The notes under the pieces are model-generated. The model was not told the DNA's origin. It ran no database searches and saw nothing but the letters and a program-made list of their open reading frames with translations. A program made the position numbers and the translations under genes. From HGM04593 sp045661225 (GTDB taxonomy: Bacteria; Bacteroidota; Bacteroidia; Bacteroidales; Bacteroidaceae), in the NCBI GenBank assembly GCA_045661225.1, contig JAZRFF010000011.1, forward strand, positions 1 through 52,433: DNA of 52,433 nucleotides, given 5' to 3'. Below are positions 27,081 through 35,708 of the stretch, one piece after another. Numbering within the stretch: position 1 is the stretch's first letter; each line of letters opens with the position of its first letter.

Positions 27081-28106
27081 ATGAAAAAGACAAAATTTTA
27101 TTTAATGATTGCATTAACCGCTTTGTTATTTGTTAGTTGCGGTGGTGGTTCAAAAGTGGAAAATAGCGATATGATAAATGTTGCCATAAATCGTTCAATG
27201 AGTGCTATGGGAAGCAGTGGAATCTCTCAGGGGAATTCTAATGATGCCGGTGCTTACAACGCTCCGGCCAATTCGGGTCCCAAGTACTATGGGGAAAATT
27301 ATGAGAGTGCTTGTAAAGACCTGGATTTTGAGGCTGCACACAAAATATTGAAAGAGATGCGAGAAGAAGATGATTATCGTAGTAATGATTATGAGACTGC
27401 CTTCGATTATGTATATACAGCAGAAGTCGATTATCTGTTGAAAACATTCCCAATAGAGGACGCTCGCCCCAAAATCCTGTTCCTTCTGCAAGAATGTGAT
27501 GATAAGAAATCCGCCACTTATATCAAATTGTGTGAGAAGATATGCACTCTGCTCATCAGTGGCGAAAACAATGATTTTGCAATAGAGGTGCTAAGAACTT
27601 TGGCCAATAAATACACAGAAAAATACTACCTTGAAATATATTTCACCTGTTTCCAGACAGTGTATAAAGCTCAAATTGACCACATAATTAAAAATTTTGC
27701 AGGCAAGGAATCGGTAGCAAAGATGGCGTTGCTTATGCAGGGCATTCCGGTTGAGGGCAATAAAATTGTTGCTGACGGTGTTTACGATTATTCTGATCTT
27801 GTTCCTGGACTTTACAGCCTTGACCCTTATATGTATTGGTATGTAAATTACAACCAATTGTGCGACTACATACTTACATCGGCTATAAATAACCAGAATA
27901 ATGATTTGGCCAAAACAGTTCTTTTGCTATATCAAGATGACATAGAGGTAATAGAGCCGGAAAGTGACGACTATGGTAATTACAAAATGATTCACGGAGT
28001 AGTGGTTGATGGTAATCACGCTTATGCCAAGTTGAATAAGAAATCCTTTAACGAAGCCAAAAAGAAATATGACCAGGCTGTTGCAATAGGACTTCTTACA
28101 GAATAG
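27081..28106 (+). CDS. Lipoprotein with helical repeats (341 aa)
   Basis: Lipobox LFVSC with cysteine 20 (GGGSKVE follows, so probably anchored in the outer membrane). Residues 25-70 are a flexible Ser/Asn/Gly region. Residues about 75-330 are almost all helical (for example ACKDLDFEAAHKILKEMREED, YIKLCEKICTLLIS and NDLAKTVLLLYQDD) in a pattern like TPR or related helical repeats, though no single repeat matches strongly. Unknown function. It ends the three-gene lipoprotein operon and is followed by a terminator at 28176-28203. Confidence 0.75.
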   Translation: MKKTKFYLMIALTALLFVSCGGGSKVENSDMINVAINRSMSAMGSSGISQGNSNDAGAYNAPANSGPKYYGENYESACKDLDFEAAHKILKEMREEDDYRSNDYETAFDYVYTAEVDYLLKTFPIEDARPKILFLLQECDDKKSATYIKLCEKICTLLISGENNDFAIEVLRTLANKYTEKYYLEIYFTCFQTVYKAQIDHIIKNFAGKESVAKMALLMQGIPVEGNKIVADGVYDYSDLVPGLYSLDPYMYWYVNYNQLCDYILTSAINNQNNDLAKTVLLLYQDDIEVIEPESDDYGNYKMIHGVVVDGNHAYAKLNKKSFNEAKKKYDQAVAIGLLTE

Positions 28107-28175
28107 TTTCAATTACTTAATAATTAAAATTCTACACCGTTTCGCTTGTGTTCAGGTGATACCGGTATAAACGAT

Positions 28176-28203
28176 AAAGGCTGCTGAATATTCAGCAGCC
28201 TTT
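28176..28203. terminator. Terminator between convergent genes
   Basis: A perfect 28-bp palindrome AAAGGCTGCTGAAT/ATTCAGCAGCCTTT with T-runs, ending the lipoprotein operon and possibly the reverse-strand gene at 28277. Confidence 0.85.
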
Positions 28204-28276
28204 TCTTTGGCGGGTATTGCTACGGTTTTAAATTATGAGGGATTTTGTCTGTCTTTTTACCAAGCAAATTAACCTT

Positions 28277-29605
28277 TTATACTTGTCCATCTATTTTCTT
28301 TACGCTCTCTACTGCCTCTTCTCCTTTTACCAGGAAAGGAATCTTGCTGTGTACATCTTTGACGCAAAATACAACATACCATAGAGCAATTGGCAGGAAG
28401 AAAAGCATAGGACCTACAATAATGCAAACTGCAAGAGAAATGTATTTTACAAGTTTGTAAGTCTTTGCCTTATTTCGCAACTCCTGTTCATTCTGTTTTT
28501 CTACAAAAGAAACAAGAATGTCGTCTTTGTAATTATTGGCAATGATAATCTCTTTAAGTTCCTTGAGTTTTTTCTTTAAACTCGATTTGTTGCGGTTCTC
28601 CTCATTTGTGAGCATTTTATAAACAACAACAGCGTCATTTTCTTCTTTAATGGGCAGTTGGAACTTTTCCAGAAAATCGGCCGACAATCTTCTTTTTTTG
28701 TTATAGAGTACCAGCATTTCGCCAAAAGCCTCAATGTCGCCTTTCTCTATCAGGTTCTTGTAGTATATTGTTATAGCGTGTTCAAAAGCAGCCGATTCCG
28801 CTACATAGCTATTGTAAACAAAGACAAGGGCGCTGTCCTCATTGTCAAAATCAATATTCACAACAGCATTCTTCCTTTCGAATTTTTCGCTCTGCTCGTC
28901 GTGTTTCCCGTCTTCCTCAAGTTCCCAAATGATGTCTTGCACCTCCTTTGACTTCAATGGCGAATTATCACTTTTCATAATACTCTCCATTCTCTCTAAA
29001 AGGACACCGTCCTTTCTGAAAATAGTGTCTTGGCGTAAGTTATCTTGGCTGTTGTTTATACTTTCGAGCAACGCAACGGTGTACAAGAAATCCAAAGGGT
29101 CTTCCGGAACCGGAAAGCTTTTCATAAACTCGACAAATTCCTTCAGTTTGTTGTTTTTTAAATCAATTTCTTCTCTCAGTTCCGGAGATATTTTTTTTAC
29201 TATATAAAAGTGTTCGACAACTCCTTTTATATACACGTGCGGAAGGTATGATTCGTGGCTCTCAATATCAAGATCAAGCCAATAACGCAGTCGAGGGCTC
29301 AGTGGTCTCGCTTCTCTAATCGGCTGCTTGTCACTGTCGTCGCCCCAAAGAGCCTCGCCGGCGGCTTTTAATAAACTGCCACCGCTACTGCCGCTACTCT
29401 TTTTATTACTCTTCGAAGGAGATGAACTCTTTGCGGGTGCACTGCTTGATTCGGCAAAACCGAAATGTTTGCGACCGGCAGGTGTCAAATCTTGTGGCTT
29501 GGGACCACCGGAGCTGATAAGGGCCTTTACGGGATTACCATAACTTGTTGAAGTTGTGTTGTTGTAAAAATGTTTTTCTTCCCATTTAATGTCAATCCAA
29601 GGCAT
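28277..29605 (-). CDS. Unknown protein with a C-terminal membrane anchor (442 aa)
   Basis: A 442-residue protein with no signal peptide. Residues about 50-80 are a Ser/Lys low-complexity linker (SSSAPAKSSSPSKSNKKSSGSSGGS region). The middle, residues about 100-370, is helical and charged. Residues about 380-415 hold one or two hydrophobic segments (YISLAVCIIVGPMLFFLPIALWYVVFC), leaving about 25 residues on the other side. The architecture is that of a tail-anchored cytoplasmic protein. I recognise no family. It is transcribed toward the lipoprotein operon and away from the HTH-protein/kinase genes; a shared function is possible but unsupported. Confidence 0.7.
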   Translation of the reverse strand: MPWIDIKWEEKHFYNNTTSTSYGNPVKALISSGGPKPQDLTPAGRKHFGFAESSSAPAKSSSPSKSNKKSSGSSGGSLLKAAGEALWGDDSDKQPIREARPLSPRLRYWLDLDIESHESYLPHVYIKGVVEHFYIVKKISPELREEIDLKNNKLKEFVEFMKSFPVPEDPLDFLYTVALLESINNSQDNLRQDTIFRKDGVLLERMESIMKSDNSPLKSKEVQDIIWELEEDGKHDEQSEKFERKNAVVNIDFDNEDSALVFVYNSYVAESAAFEHAITIYYKNLIEKGDIEAFGEMLVLYNKKRRLSADFLEKFQLPIKEENDAVVVYKMLTNEENRNKSSLKKKLKELKEIIIANNYKDDILVSFVEKQNEQELRNKAKTYKLVKYISLAVCIIVGPMLFFLPIALWYVVFCVKDVHSKIPFLVKGEEAVESVKKIDGQV

Positions 29606-29782
29606 AGTTGTAATAAATTTAGTTTTATTGATTTTTCATTAAACACTATAATTGAATAATTCTTGCATATTTACGTCTACAGCTGTTTACAAAATAAATA
29701 TTTTGTTGTATAGGTTTTTAGTCCATTTTAGTCCTTTTGCTTGAGGGTTCATATTTGCGGATATTTTTATAATAAAAATTTC

Positions 29783-29790
29783 TATCTTTG
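29783..29790 (+). promoter_or_regulatory. -7 promoter box for the HTH-protein/kinase operon
   Basis: TATCTTTG, a perfect TAnnTTTG followed by C, 26 bp before the ATG at 29816. No good -33 box at the normal distance (nearest TTTG is 25 bp upstream). Confidence 0.5.
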
Positions 29791-29815
29791 CACATAAATA
29801 TGACGACGCTACGAG

Positions 29816-30394
29816 ATGAAGAAGACCGAAAAAGAAACATCTATAGAAAAACTGAAAGAGTGTATTGAGAATGTCTTTGGTTACAAAGTGCGTACTCCAC
29901 GGGATTTTGACGCTCTTGCAACAACAATATTCAACAATACAAGGCAGATGATATCTGCCACCACCATAAAACGTCTCTGGGGATACCTGGTCGAGAAGGA
30001 GGAGCAAAACCCGAGACTGAACACTTTGAATATTCTTGCGCAGTACGTGGGTTATCCCGATTATGAAACATTCTGCAAACTCTACAGCGAAGAGTCCGGT
30101 AGCGAGAGTGCCTTTCTGCATAATAACAGCCTGTTGTCAAGGTCACTGTTCAAGGGCGACAGGCTGAGGCTGATGTGGAACCCCGGTCGTTGCGTAACAA
30201 TACAATACATTGGGCTTAACCAGTTCAAGGTTATTGAAAGTATCAATAGCAAACTTAGCAAGAACGACATTTTTATTTGTGAACGAATAGTTGAAAATTC
30301 TCCGTTGTTGCTGTCGAACCTCATTCACGATGAAGGTGAACCTGTAAACTATATTTGCGGTAAAAAAGGTGGTGTGAAATTCCAACTTATATAA
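29816..30394 (+). CDS. HTH-like regulator paired with a membrane kinase (copy 1, 192 aa)
   Basis: A 192-residue two-part protein. The N-terminal half (residues about 8-92) has an HTH-like pattern: LKECIENVFG, ISATTIKRLWGYL, then LNTLNILAQYVGYPDYETFC. The C-terminal half (about 112-192) is a small beta-rich domain beginning KGDRLRLMWNPGR. The protein at 43180-43791 has the same order of motifs (ISVSTLERLWNY, DIVSSYAGADCWEDFC, EGTRIKIGWLPNR), and it too is next to a kinase gene. Here the stop lies 5 bp before the kinase start, so the two are translated from one transcript. DNA binding is inferred from the helix pattern; the beta domain could be the kinase substrate or a ligand-binding part. Confidence 0.75.
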   Translation: MKKTEKETSIEKLKECIENVFGYKVRTPRDFDALATTIFNNTRQMISATTIKRLWGYLVEKEEQNPRLNTLNILAQYVGYPDYETFCKLYSEESGSESAFLHNNSLLSRSLFKGDRLRLMWNPGRCVTIQYIGLNQFKVIESINSKLSKNDIFICERIVENSPLLLSNLIHDEGEPVNYICGKKGGVKFQLI

Positions 30395-30399
30395 TAGCT

Positions 30400-32295
30400 A
30401 TGAGTATGGAAAGTTCTGCAAATTCCGATTTTTTATACATTGACAAGGTTAGTGATGTTGAGTTACTCGACAATAGTGGCTCAACATCTATTGCTTATAA
30501 AATATGTATCGAGGGGCAAACTTTTTTTATGAAGCAGCTGCGCCCCGAACTGCAACACGATAACCGTTACCGCAATGCCTTTATAAAAGAGTATCACACA
30601 GGCCGTAACATACAGAGCCCGTTTGTCGTAAAATATCTGGATTTAAGGGAGGATACGAATGGGCTTTATATTCTTATGGAGTATGTAAACGGCTATACAT
30701 TAAACGAAAAAGTAGCTCGAGAACCGGAATATTTCAGGAAACAAAGGAACGTACGCAAATTTCTGTTGCAATTGTGCGAGGCTATGAAAGCACTGCACCG
30801 AGAGAATGTCGTGCATATGGACATAACCCCACACAACATAATAATACAGCAGACAAGCAACAATTTGAAACTTATTGATTTAGGGTTCTGTCTGAGCAAT
30901 TTCAACGATAGCACCCCGGGGGGTACTGCAGAATTCGGAGCGCCGGAAACAGCCCTTGGCAACATTAAAGAGATTGATGCGCGCACCGATATATATGCCA
31001 CAGGTTCCATCTTGCAATTTATTGAAAGTAAGGGAACCGGGAATATAAAACTGCCCACATTTGCCAAAAAGATAAAAAAACGTTGCCTGAAACAACAGAA
31101 AGAGAAACGTTACCAAAGTGTCGATGAAATTATCGGCATATTGCAACCGAGCAGAACCAAACGCGTGATTCTGTTGCTCATAGCGATTGTTGCCGCCATA
31201 GCCTTTGCATTTGCTTCTGTTGAGTTGTATCGTGCAATAGACAACTACGTCGCTTGGGAAACCGGGAAAATAGCCTCTAAGTTCGAAGAGAACGGAATAT
31301 ATTACCAGATAACCGACTTCGATGCCCGTACCGTGGAGGTTACATATAAAGGTAATTATCACGATGAGTATGAATTTGAATATGGCGACGGTACTATAGT
31401 AATACCGCCAAAGGTAACCCATCGCGGTCGAACGTTCAATGTTACCGCAATTGGAATGAATGCGTTCGATAATCCCGAGACAATAAGCATAATATTGCCC
31501 GAAGGGTTAGAAACCATTAAGGAAAATGCTTTTGGCATTTGTCGCATAACAGGCAAGGTACACATTCCAAGAACGGTAAAGGAGATAGATGACTGGAACT
31601 ACACCGGGCACACTTTTATCGATGGCTTTACGGTCGATGAGGAGAATCCCGTTTACGACAGTCGCAATGGCTGCAATGCCATAATAGAGACTGCCACAAA
31701 CAGCATTGTGGCAACCTGCAAAAACAGCGTTATCCCCGACGATGTAACCGTAATAGGCCCTTATGCTTATTCCTATGCCTCGTGGCTTGGGGAGCACTTT
31801 GTAATTCCCGACAACATAACTGCATTAAAGGAAGGGGCATTCAATTGCTGTAAGTTCAATACAATACATATTCCCGACGGGGTTAAAGAGATTGGCCCCT
31901 ATTGTTTCTTTTATTGCTCAAATATGCATAAAGTAAAACTGCCCGATGGGCTAAGCCGCATCGAGGAGAAGGCTTTTGCAAACAGTGGCCTGCAAGAGGT
32001 TTCAATACCCGATAGCGCGACATTCGTCGGGGAACAGGCTTTTACAAACTGCCGGAGTCTGCAAGCAGTAACCATTGGCAGTGGTGTAAGGGAGATTGCT
32101 GCGTATGCGTTCAAGGATTGTGTCGGACTGCAAAAGGTCGTTTCGCACATTCCGGCCGACAAACTCACAGCCACAGGCAGTGGCTGCTTTGAGAATATTG
32201 GCAAAAATTGTGTGCTGTATGTTCCACGCGGCGCCGGAAGTGCGTATAGGAATACTCACGGTTGGAATGTGTTTACAGCTATCGTAGAATTGTAG
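30400..32295 (+). CDS. Membrane Ser/Thr protein kinase with BspA-type LRR ectodomain
   Basis: A 631-residue receptor-like kinase. Residues about 20-245 are a eukaryotic-type kinase domain: ATP lysine K45 (FFMKQL), catalytic loop HMDITPHN (D141, N146; the usual lysine two places after the aspartate is threonine), DLG (D160) in place of DFG, and APE (181-183). One membrane segment follows at about 253-272 (VILLLIAIVAAIAFAFAS). Residues about 315-631 are LRR_5/BspA repeats (IGMNAFDNPETISIILPEGLETI and so on), ending without a sorting tail. By topology the kinase is cytoplasmic and the LRR part periplasmic. Likely role: sense a signal outside the inner membrane and phosphorylate a cytoplasmic partner, possibly the co-encoded HTH protein. 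That partner is inference. Confidence 0.85.
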   Translation: MSMESSANSDFLYIDKVSDVELLDNSGSTSIAYKICIEGQTFFMKQLRPELQHDNRYRNAFIKEYHTGRNIQSPFVVKYLDLREDTNGLYILMEYVNGYTLNEKVAREPEYFRKQRNVRKFLLQLCEAMKALHRENVVHMDITPHNIIIQQTSNNLKLIDLGFCLSNFNDSTPGGTAEFGAPETALGNIKEIDARTDIYATGSILQFIESKGTGNIKLPTFAKKIKKRCLKQQKEKRYQSVDEIIGILQPSRTKRVILLLIAIVAAIAFAFASVELYRAIDNYVAWETGKIASKFEENGIYYQITDFDARTVEVTYKGNYHDEYEFEYGDGTIVIPPKVTHRGRTFNVTAIGMNAFDNPETISIILPEGLETIKENAFGICRITGKVHIPRTVKEIDDWNYTGHTFIDGFTVDEENPVYDSRNGCNAIIETATNSIVATCKNSVIPDDVTVIGPYAYSYASWLGEHFVIPDNITALKEGAFNCCKFNTIHIPDGVKEIGPYCFFYCSNMHKVKLPDGLSRIEEKAFANSGLQEVSIPDSATFVGEQAFTNCRSLQAVTIGSGVREIAAYAFKDCVGLQKVVSHIPADKLTATGSGCFENIGKNCVLYVPRGAGSAYRNTHGWNVFTAIVEL

Positions 32296-32337
32296 TTTCT
32301 CTATTTTTGCGTTTCTGTATAAAAATGTGTTGAGATA

Positions 32338-33480
32338 TTATGCTACCAGTTTGCGGGTAATTCTCGTCGCTGACAGAATACGTACAAATCCATAACAAAC
32401 AGCAAATACGCTGATGGCATTCAGCAGAATACGTGCTGATGTCGGCACTGCTTCCGGCAAAATACGGGAATATAAATCATAGCCCATCTGGACAAATACG
32501 AAGTGGCAAAGATATATACCGAAAGTCATTGAGGCTACACGGGAAAGCCGTGGGCTTGACTTCACACGGAACTTTTGGAAGGTGATGAATATTGGGAAAG
32601 TCATCATAAAAACATTTATTCCACTGAACCACCAAAGGATTTCCAGATAGGCATAATTGCCGGGGAATTTATTATTCATCAGCACATAACCACCAAACGT
32701 AATTGCATAGCCTGCCAGCCACGTAGGGATACCTGTCAGGATTACCTTGCGCCAACCCCAATTCAATGGATATTTCACCAGATAATGTGCCAGCACCAGA
32801 TAACCTATGAACCCGGACACATAGTAGAATGAACCGTAAATGTTCCAGTCACATTCACCAAACAGTCCCATATGGCCATAATTGCCTGAATATCCCAGAA
32901 GCGGAGCCAGCATCTTTATATATGGCAAGAAAAGGGTAATGCCCCACACATAAAGAAACATCTTTTCTTCCTTTTGCGAAGCCTGTTGTAACCACGCACT
33001 GAAAATGGGAATAATTAGGTATACCCCCGCCAGCATATATAAATACCAAAGTGGTGTGGTGTCATAATTGAAATTGAAAATGAACGTGTACATCTTCTGC
33101 AGGGTCATACTGCCTGTAAATGTCGACATATCCACACTGGGGCTGGCCGACGGGCCTGCAAACTTAAAATAGACATAATACATCAACGGTAATGCCAACG
33201 ACCAGAATACCAATGGAACGAGCAGACGTCTAAGCCGCTTGCTGTAGAATTGGCTTAAAGTATCCTTTACGGGGAATAGTAAAACACCGGTCATCATTGC
33301 AAACAGTGGCACGCAACAGCGTACCGCGCTCCCTATACCACAACCAGTCAGGAATTTTGCATAATCGGCATTGAAATGCGCCACAAATGGGTCGCAGCAA
33401 TGTGACAATATCACTAAAAAACAAGCTACTATGCGCAGGAGGTCTATCCAGGCTATATTTTCTTTCGCTTTGGTGTGCAT
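32338..33480 (-). CDS. Acyltransferase 3 family membrane protein
   Basis: A 380-residue protein with about ten membrane segments. The opening IAWIDLLRIVACFLVILSHCCDPF carries the conserved arginine and histidine (R and SH) of the acyltransferase 3 (OafA/YrhL-like) family, which moves acetyl or other acyl groups onto envelope sugars or lipids. The acceptor cannot be told from the sequence. It is encoded alone on the reverse strand, and no glycan-synthesis genes are beside it. A TACCTTTG -7 box lies 30 bp upstream of its start on the reverse strand. Confidence 0.88.
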   Translation of the reverse strand: MHTKAKENIAWIDLLRIVACFLVILSHCCDPFVAHFNADYAKFLTGCGIGSAVRCCVPLFAMMTGVLLFPVKDTLSQFYSKRLRRLLVPLVFWSLALPLMYYVYFKFAGPSASPSVDMSTFTGSMTLQKMYTFIFNFNYDTTPLWYLYMLAGVYLIIPIFSAWLQQASQKEEKMFLYVWGITLFLPYIKMLAPLLGYSGNYGHMGLFGECDWNIYGSFYYVSGFIGYLVLAHYLVKYPLNWGWRKVILTGIPTWLAGYAITFGGYVLMNNKFPGNYAYLEILWWFSGINVFMMTFPIFITFQKFRVKSSPRLSRVASMTFGIYLCHFVFVQMGYDLYSRILPEAVPTSARILLNAISVFAVCYGFVRILSATRITRKLVA

Positions 33481-33509
33481 TATATCTTTGATGTTGAATT
33501 AGAATAATA

Positions 33510-33517
33510 CAAAGGTA
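33510..33517 (-). promoter_or_regulatory. -7 promoter box for the acyltransferase gene
   Basis: Reverse-strand TACCTTTG matches TAnnTTTG; a TTG lies about 22 bp further upstream, slightly beyond normal spacing. Confidence 0.45.
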
Positions 33518-33628
33518 CATATAAGTGAGCCGGAAATAACAAGTTCACTTGAATATTTTTTACTGCGCCTCCATATTGTATTATAGATGTATCTCAAATA
33601 TGGCAAAAACGACAGGTTTGCCAGCCTT

Positions 33629-33673
33629 GAAGTGAACCCCAAAGTTTTTTGTCCAAACTTTGGGGTTCACTTC
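33629..33673. repeat. 19-bp perfect inverted repeat
   Basis: GAAGTGAACCCCAAAGTTT (33629-33647), a 7-base spacer, and its exact reverse complement (33655-33673). There is no T-run on either side, so it is not a typical terminator. It may be a remnant of a transposable element end. Confidence 0.75.
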
Positions 33674-33707
33674 ATTCTGGGGATGTTTTTTTTATTAAGT
33701 ACTTAGG

Positions 33708-33998
33708 TTATGCTGTTAATAAGTGTCGGCGTCTAAGTGCTGTAAGTACACTCTCCGAAGCTATAGGATTCAGACCACGGAATGTTGTACGGCTCTTTAG
33801 TTCTGCCAATGACATAACTAGCAATAATTTTGCAATGCACTCATCGGCAAATGAATTGCTTACAACATTTACGCCGGTAAAGTCAAGCACAACGCAATCA
33901 TTCTGCTCAATCAATGGCTGCAAAGATTCACGTACACGCTTACCCAAAGGACGTGTACCTAAATTTTCACCGTATTCTCTAAAATTAAAAGTTACCAT
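33708..33998 (-). CDS. STAS-like protein (DUF4325 type)
   Basis: A 96-residue protein of the STAS-like DUF4325 type, with the core VVLDFTGVNVVSNSFADECIAKLL (residues about 36-59), which corresponds to the beta strand and helix bearing the regulatory serine region in STAS proteins. DUF4325 genes are commonly found next to a GHKL-type ATPase gene, and here its start overlaps the end of such a gene at 33992 by 7 bp. The pair resembles a switch made of an ATPase and a STAS-like partner. As the ATPase half is truncated here, the switch is probably no longer complete. Confidence 0.78.
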   Translation of the reverse strand: MVTFNFREYGENLGTRPLGKRVRESLQPLIEQNDCVVLDFTGVNVVSNSFADECIAKLLLVMSLAELKSRTTFRGLNPIASESVLTALRRRHLLTA

Positions 33999-34300
33999 AG
34001 TTCAGTCAATTCGTTGTCATTCAAGAATGTTTCATTATATTGTGCTGCCACATTTGCACGGTTGGCAACAACATCTGCCGGATTAATCTCTTTGTTGGTG
34101 TGAAGCTGAAGATAAACTATCGTACCTTGCCAAAAGTCACTTTCTTTTGTTTCTTCGACACCATTCTGTACTTGCATAGTATGTTTACCTGAGCGAACTT
34201 CAAAAACCAATCCCGCATCTCTTGCAAGCAGCGAAGTTGAGTACAATCCAAATCCCATACCTTTACCGTCAGTAATGGCGTCCTTAATACATATTTTCAA
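33992..34300 (-). pseudogene. Truncated GHKL-type ATPase (C-terminal fragment)
   Basis: About 100 residues that contain the end of a GHKL ATPase domain: DGKGMGFGLYSTSLLARDAGL (G-box with GxGxGL character) and FWQGTIVYLQL (final strand). The N-box half is missing. The reading frame stays open upstream to 34375 but meets a stop there and has no ATG; the only possible start is TTG at 34298-34300. Upstream sequence up to the break also looks coding (SENTEYAGISEPNALKI). A perfect -7 box (reverse TATCTTTG, 34357-34364) lies at the break and belongs to the dispersed palindromic element, which suggests that this element marks the truncation point. Confidence 0.7.
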
Positions 34301-34345
34301 CGCATTTGGTTCAGATATGCCGGCATATTCTGTATTTTCCGAGAG

Positions 34346-34400
34346 TGATGCTTGTGCAAAGATAGTGCAAGCGAGTTAAATAACAAACTTGTTTGATTGT
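34346..34400 (-). repeat. Dispersed palindromic element, copy C
   Basis: On the reverse strand AACAAGTTTGTTATTTAACT, CGCTTGCAC and TATCTTTG follow each other, the same order as in the copies at 687 and 12591. It sits at the broken 5' end of the ATPase fragment. Confidence 0.5.
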
Positions 34401-34690
34401 TTGCCTATTTTCACTTATACCGCAAAGATATAATGAAAAACATCAAAAAATACAAACACAGCAAATATTTTTCAAAATATATGGTTTATTAAGATTTGAA
34501 TACACGATAGGAAGTTTATTTCTAAACCTATCTTGAAGTTCTGTACAATAATCCCCAGAACTACCTGTAAACGATGGTTCAGGGGATAGTTTATTCTTTT
34601 TACCGTCTGTGAGAAATGCTATTTCCTTATAATTGAAGAAATAATATTCCAAAAGAGCATTGATTGTAAAAAAATGTTTATATTTGCCGA

Positions 34691-34761
34691 TGCGGAAATA
34701 GGCTACACTCGCTGTGAAACATTCAAATAAAGTTGAGTTTCGCTCGTTTGCACTATTTTTG
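34691..34761 (+). repeat. Dispersed palindromic element, copy D
   Basis: CACTCGCTGTGAAAC, an AT-rich spacer, GAGTTTCGCTCGTTTGCAC, then TATTTTTG (34754-34761), with TTG 18 bp before the box. The arms GAAAC/GTTTC can pair. Only a weak reverse-strand open frame crosses this stretch, and it is not supported. Confidence 0.55.
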
Positions 34762-35085
34762 CGATGTTGGTGGGGAGAAATCCACTGACGCAAGAAAGCA
34801 TTTTGTTTTAAGTCCGAATCTTAAATTCGCCAAATTTTTAACAGAGGACCGAAGCAATCAATGCTCATTCTGTGTATATACCGCTTATGTGTGTTCTACG
34901 CATAGGCTATGTGTATATTCCACGGCGTGGGAATATTGTTTCTTCATAGTTCATTCTGTTGGGGCGTTTGGCGATGCCTAAGATTCATGGACGTAAGGCG
35001 ACAAGTCTCACGTCTTTCTTGTTTTTATACCCTATTATTAATTGCCAAAGTTCGGAGGCTTGTTGTGGCGGAAAAAGGTAATGAT
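34762..35085 (+). other. Structured leader or small RNA region
   Basis: No gene is supported between 34301 and 35085. In the right part, several hairpins follow one another: TACGCATA-GGC-TATGTGTA, TATTCCAC-GGC-GTGGGAATA, GGC-GAT-GCC, and ACAAG...CTTGT followed by TTTTAT near 35001-35026. The row starts downstream of a possible promoter (34754) and ends 60 bp before the next start. It could be a leader or a separate small RNA. Confidence 0.4.
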
Positions 35086-35682
35086 ATGAAAAAGAATCTG
35101 TTGTTTTTGGTTGCTTTGTTGGGAATATTATTCGCATCAAATGAAATGTATGCTCAAGAGAGGAATGTAGGAAAATGGGTAAAAAGTTTTGATGAAAATA
35201 AAGATGGTAGTATAGGAGCACCCTTTTTTGGACAATTTATTCAAGGAAAAATTTATGACAAATACACACAAAGATACAAAACAGAACGTGTCAGATTGGT
35301 AATAAGAGTTGATAAAGAAGTTATCGATGGATTTACTTTGGCTGTAGTGGATGAATATGATCGGTTTGTCTATTTAGGGAATAACACAATAATAAATATA
35401 ACCGAAGATTGGAATGCAACTGTAAATATTGGATTTGACGAAATCCGGAAAAATATGTGTATTATAAGATCCAGTCCTCATCTTAATAATCTCGCAGATT
35501 ATCTGTGTCAAGGATACTGTACAATTGTAATTGGCACTGAAGATAAGTATGGAGAACCTCAATTATATGTTTTTGAAATCAAAGATGAAACACATGGCTT
35601 AGATGCTGCAGTTGACAATCTATTGGAATTTCATAATATGATAGAGGAGACTTTAAGATTAAATGAAATGTTTTTACACTAA
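35086..35682 (+). CDS. Small secreted protein (198 aa)
   Basis: The ATG at 35086 gives a good signal peptide (MKKNLLFLVALLGILFASNEMYA, then QERNVG). The mature part is about 175 residues, mixed alpha/beta, with acidic patches (SFDENKDGSIGAPFFGQFIQG). The open frame continues 59 codons upstream without protein character, so the later start is preferred. No family recognised. It is the first of three genes in one direction (secreted protein, four-TM protein, LRR protein) with gaps of 26 and 10 bp, all AT-rich compared with the left half of the window. A functional link in the envelope is likely. Confidence 0.7.
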   Translation: MKKNLLFLVALLGILFASNEMYAQERNVGKWVKSFDENKDGSIGAPFFGQFIQGKIYDKYTQRYKTERVRLVIRVDKEVIDGFTLAVVDEYDRFVYLGNNTIINITEDWNATVNIGFDEIRKNMCIIRSSPHLNNLADYLCQGYCTIVIGTEDKYGEPQLYVFEIKDETHGLDAAVDNLLEFHNMIEETLRLNEMFLH

Positions 35683-35708
35683 AATAATATTAACTAAAAT
35701 AAATTATT

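Noticed and set aside
34443..34793. 116-codon reverse frame
   Set aside because: It runs into a dispersed element at its start and shows no known domain; possibly a fragment, but not supported.
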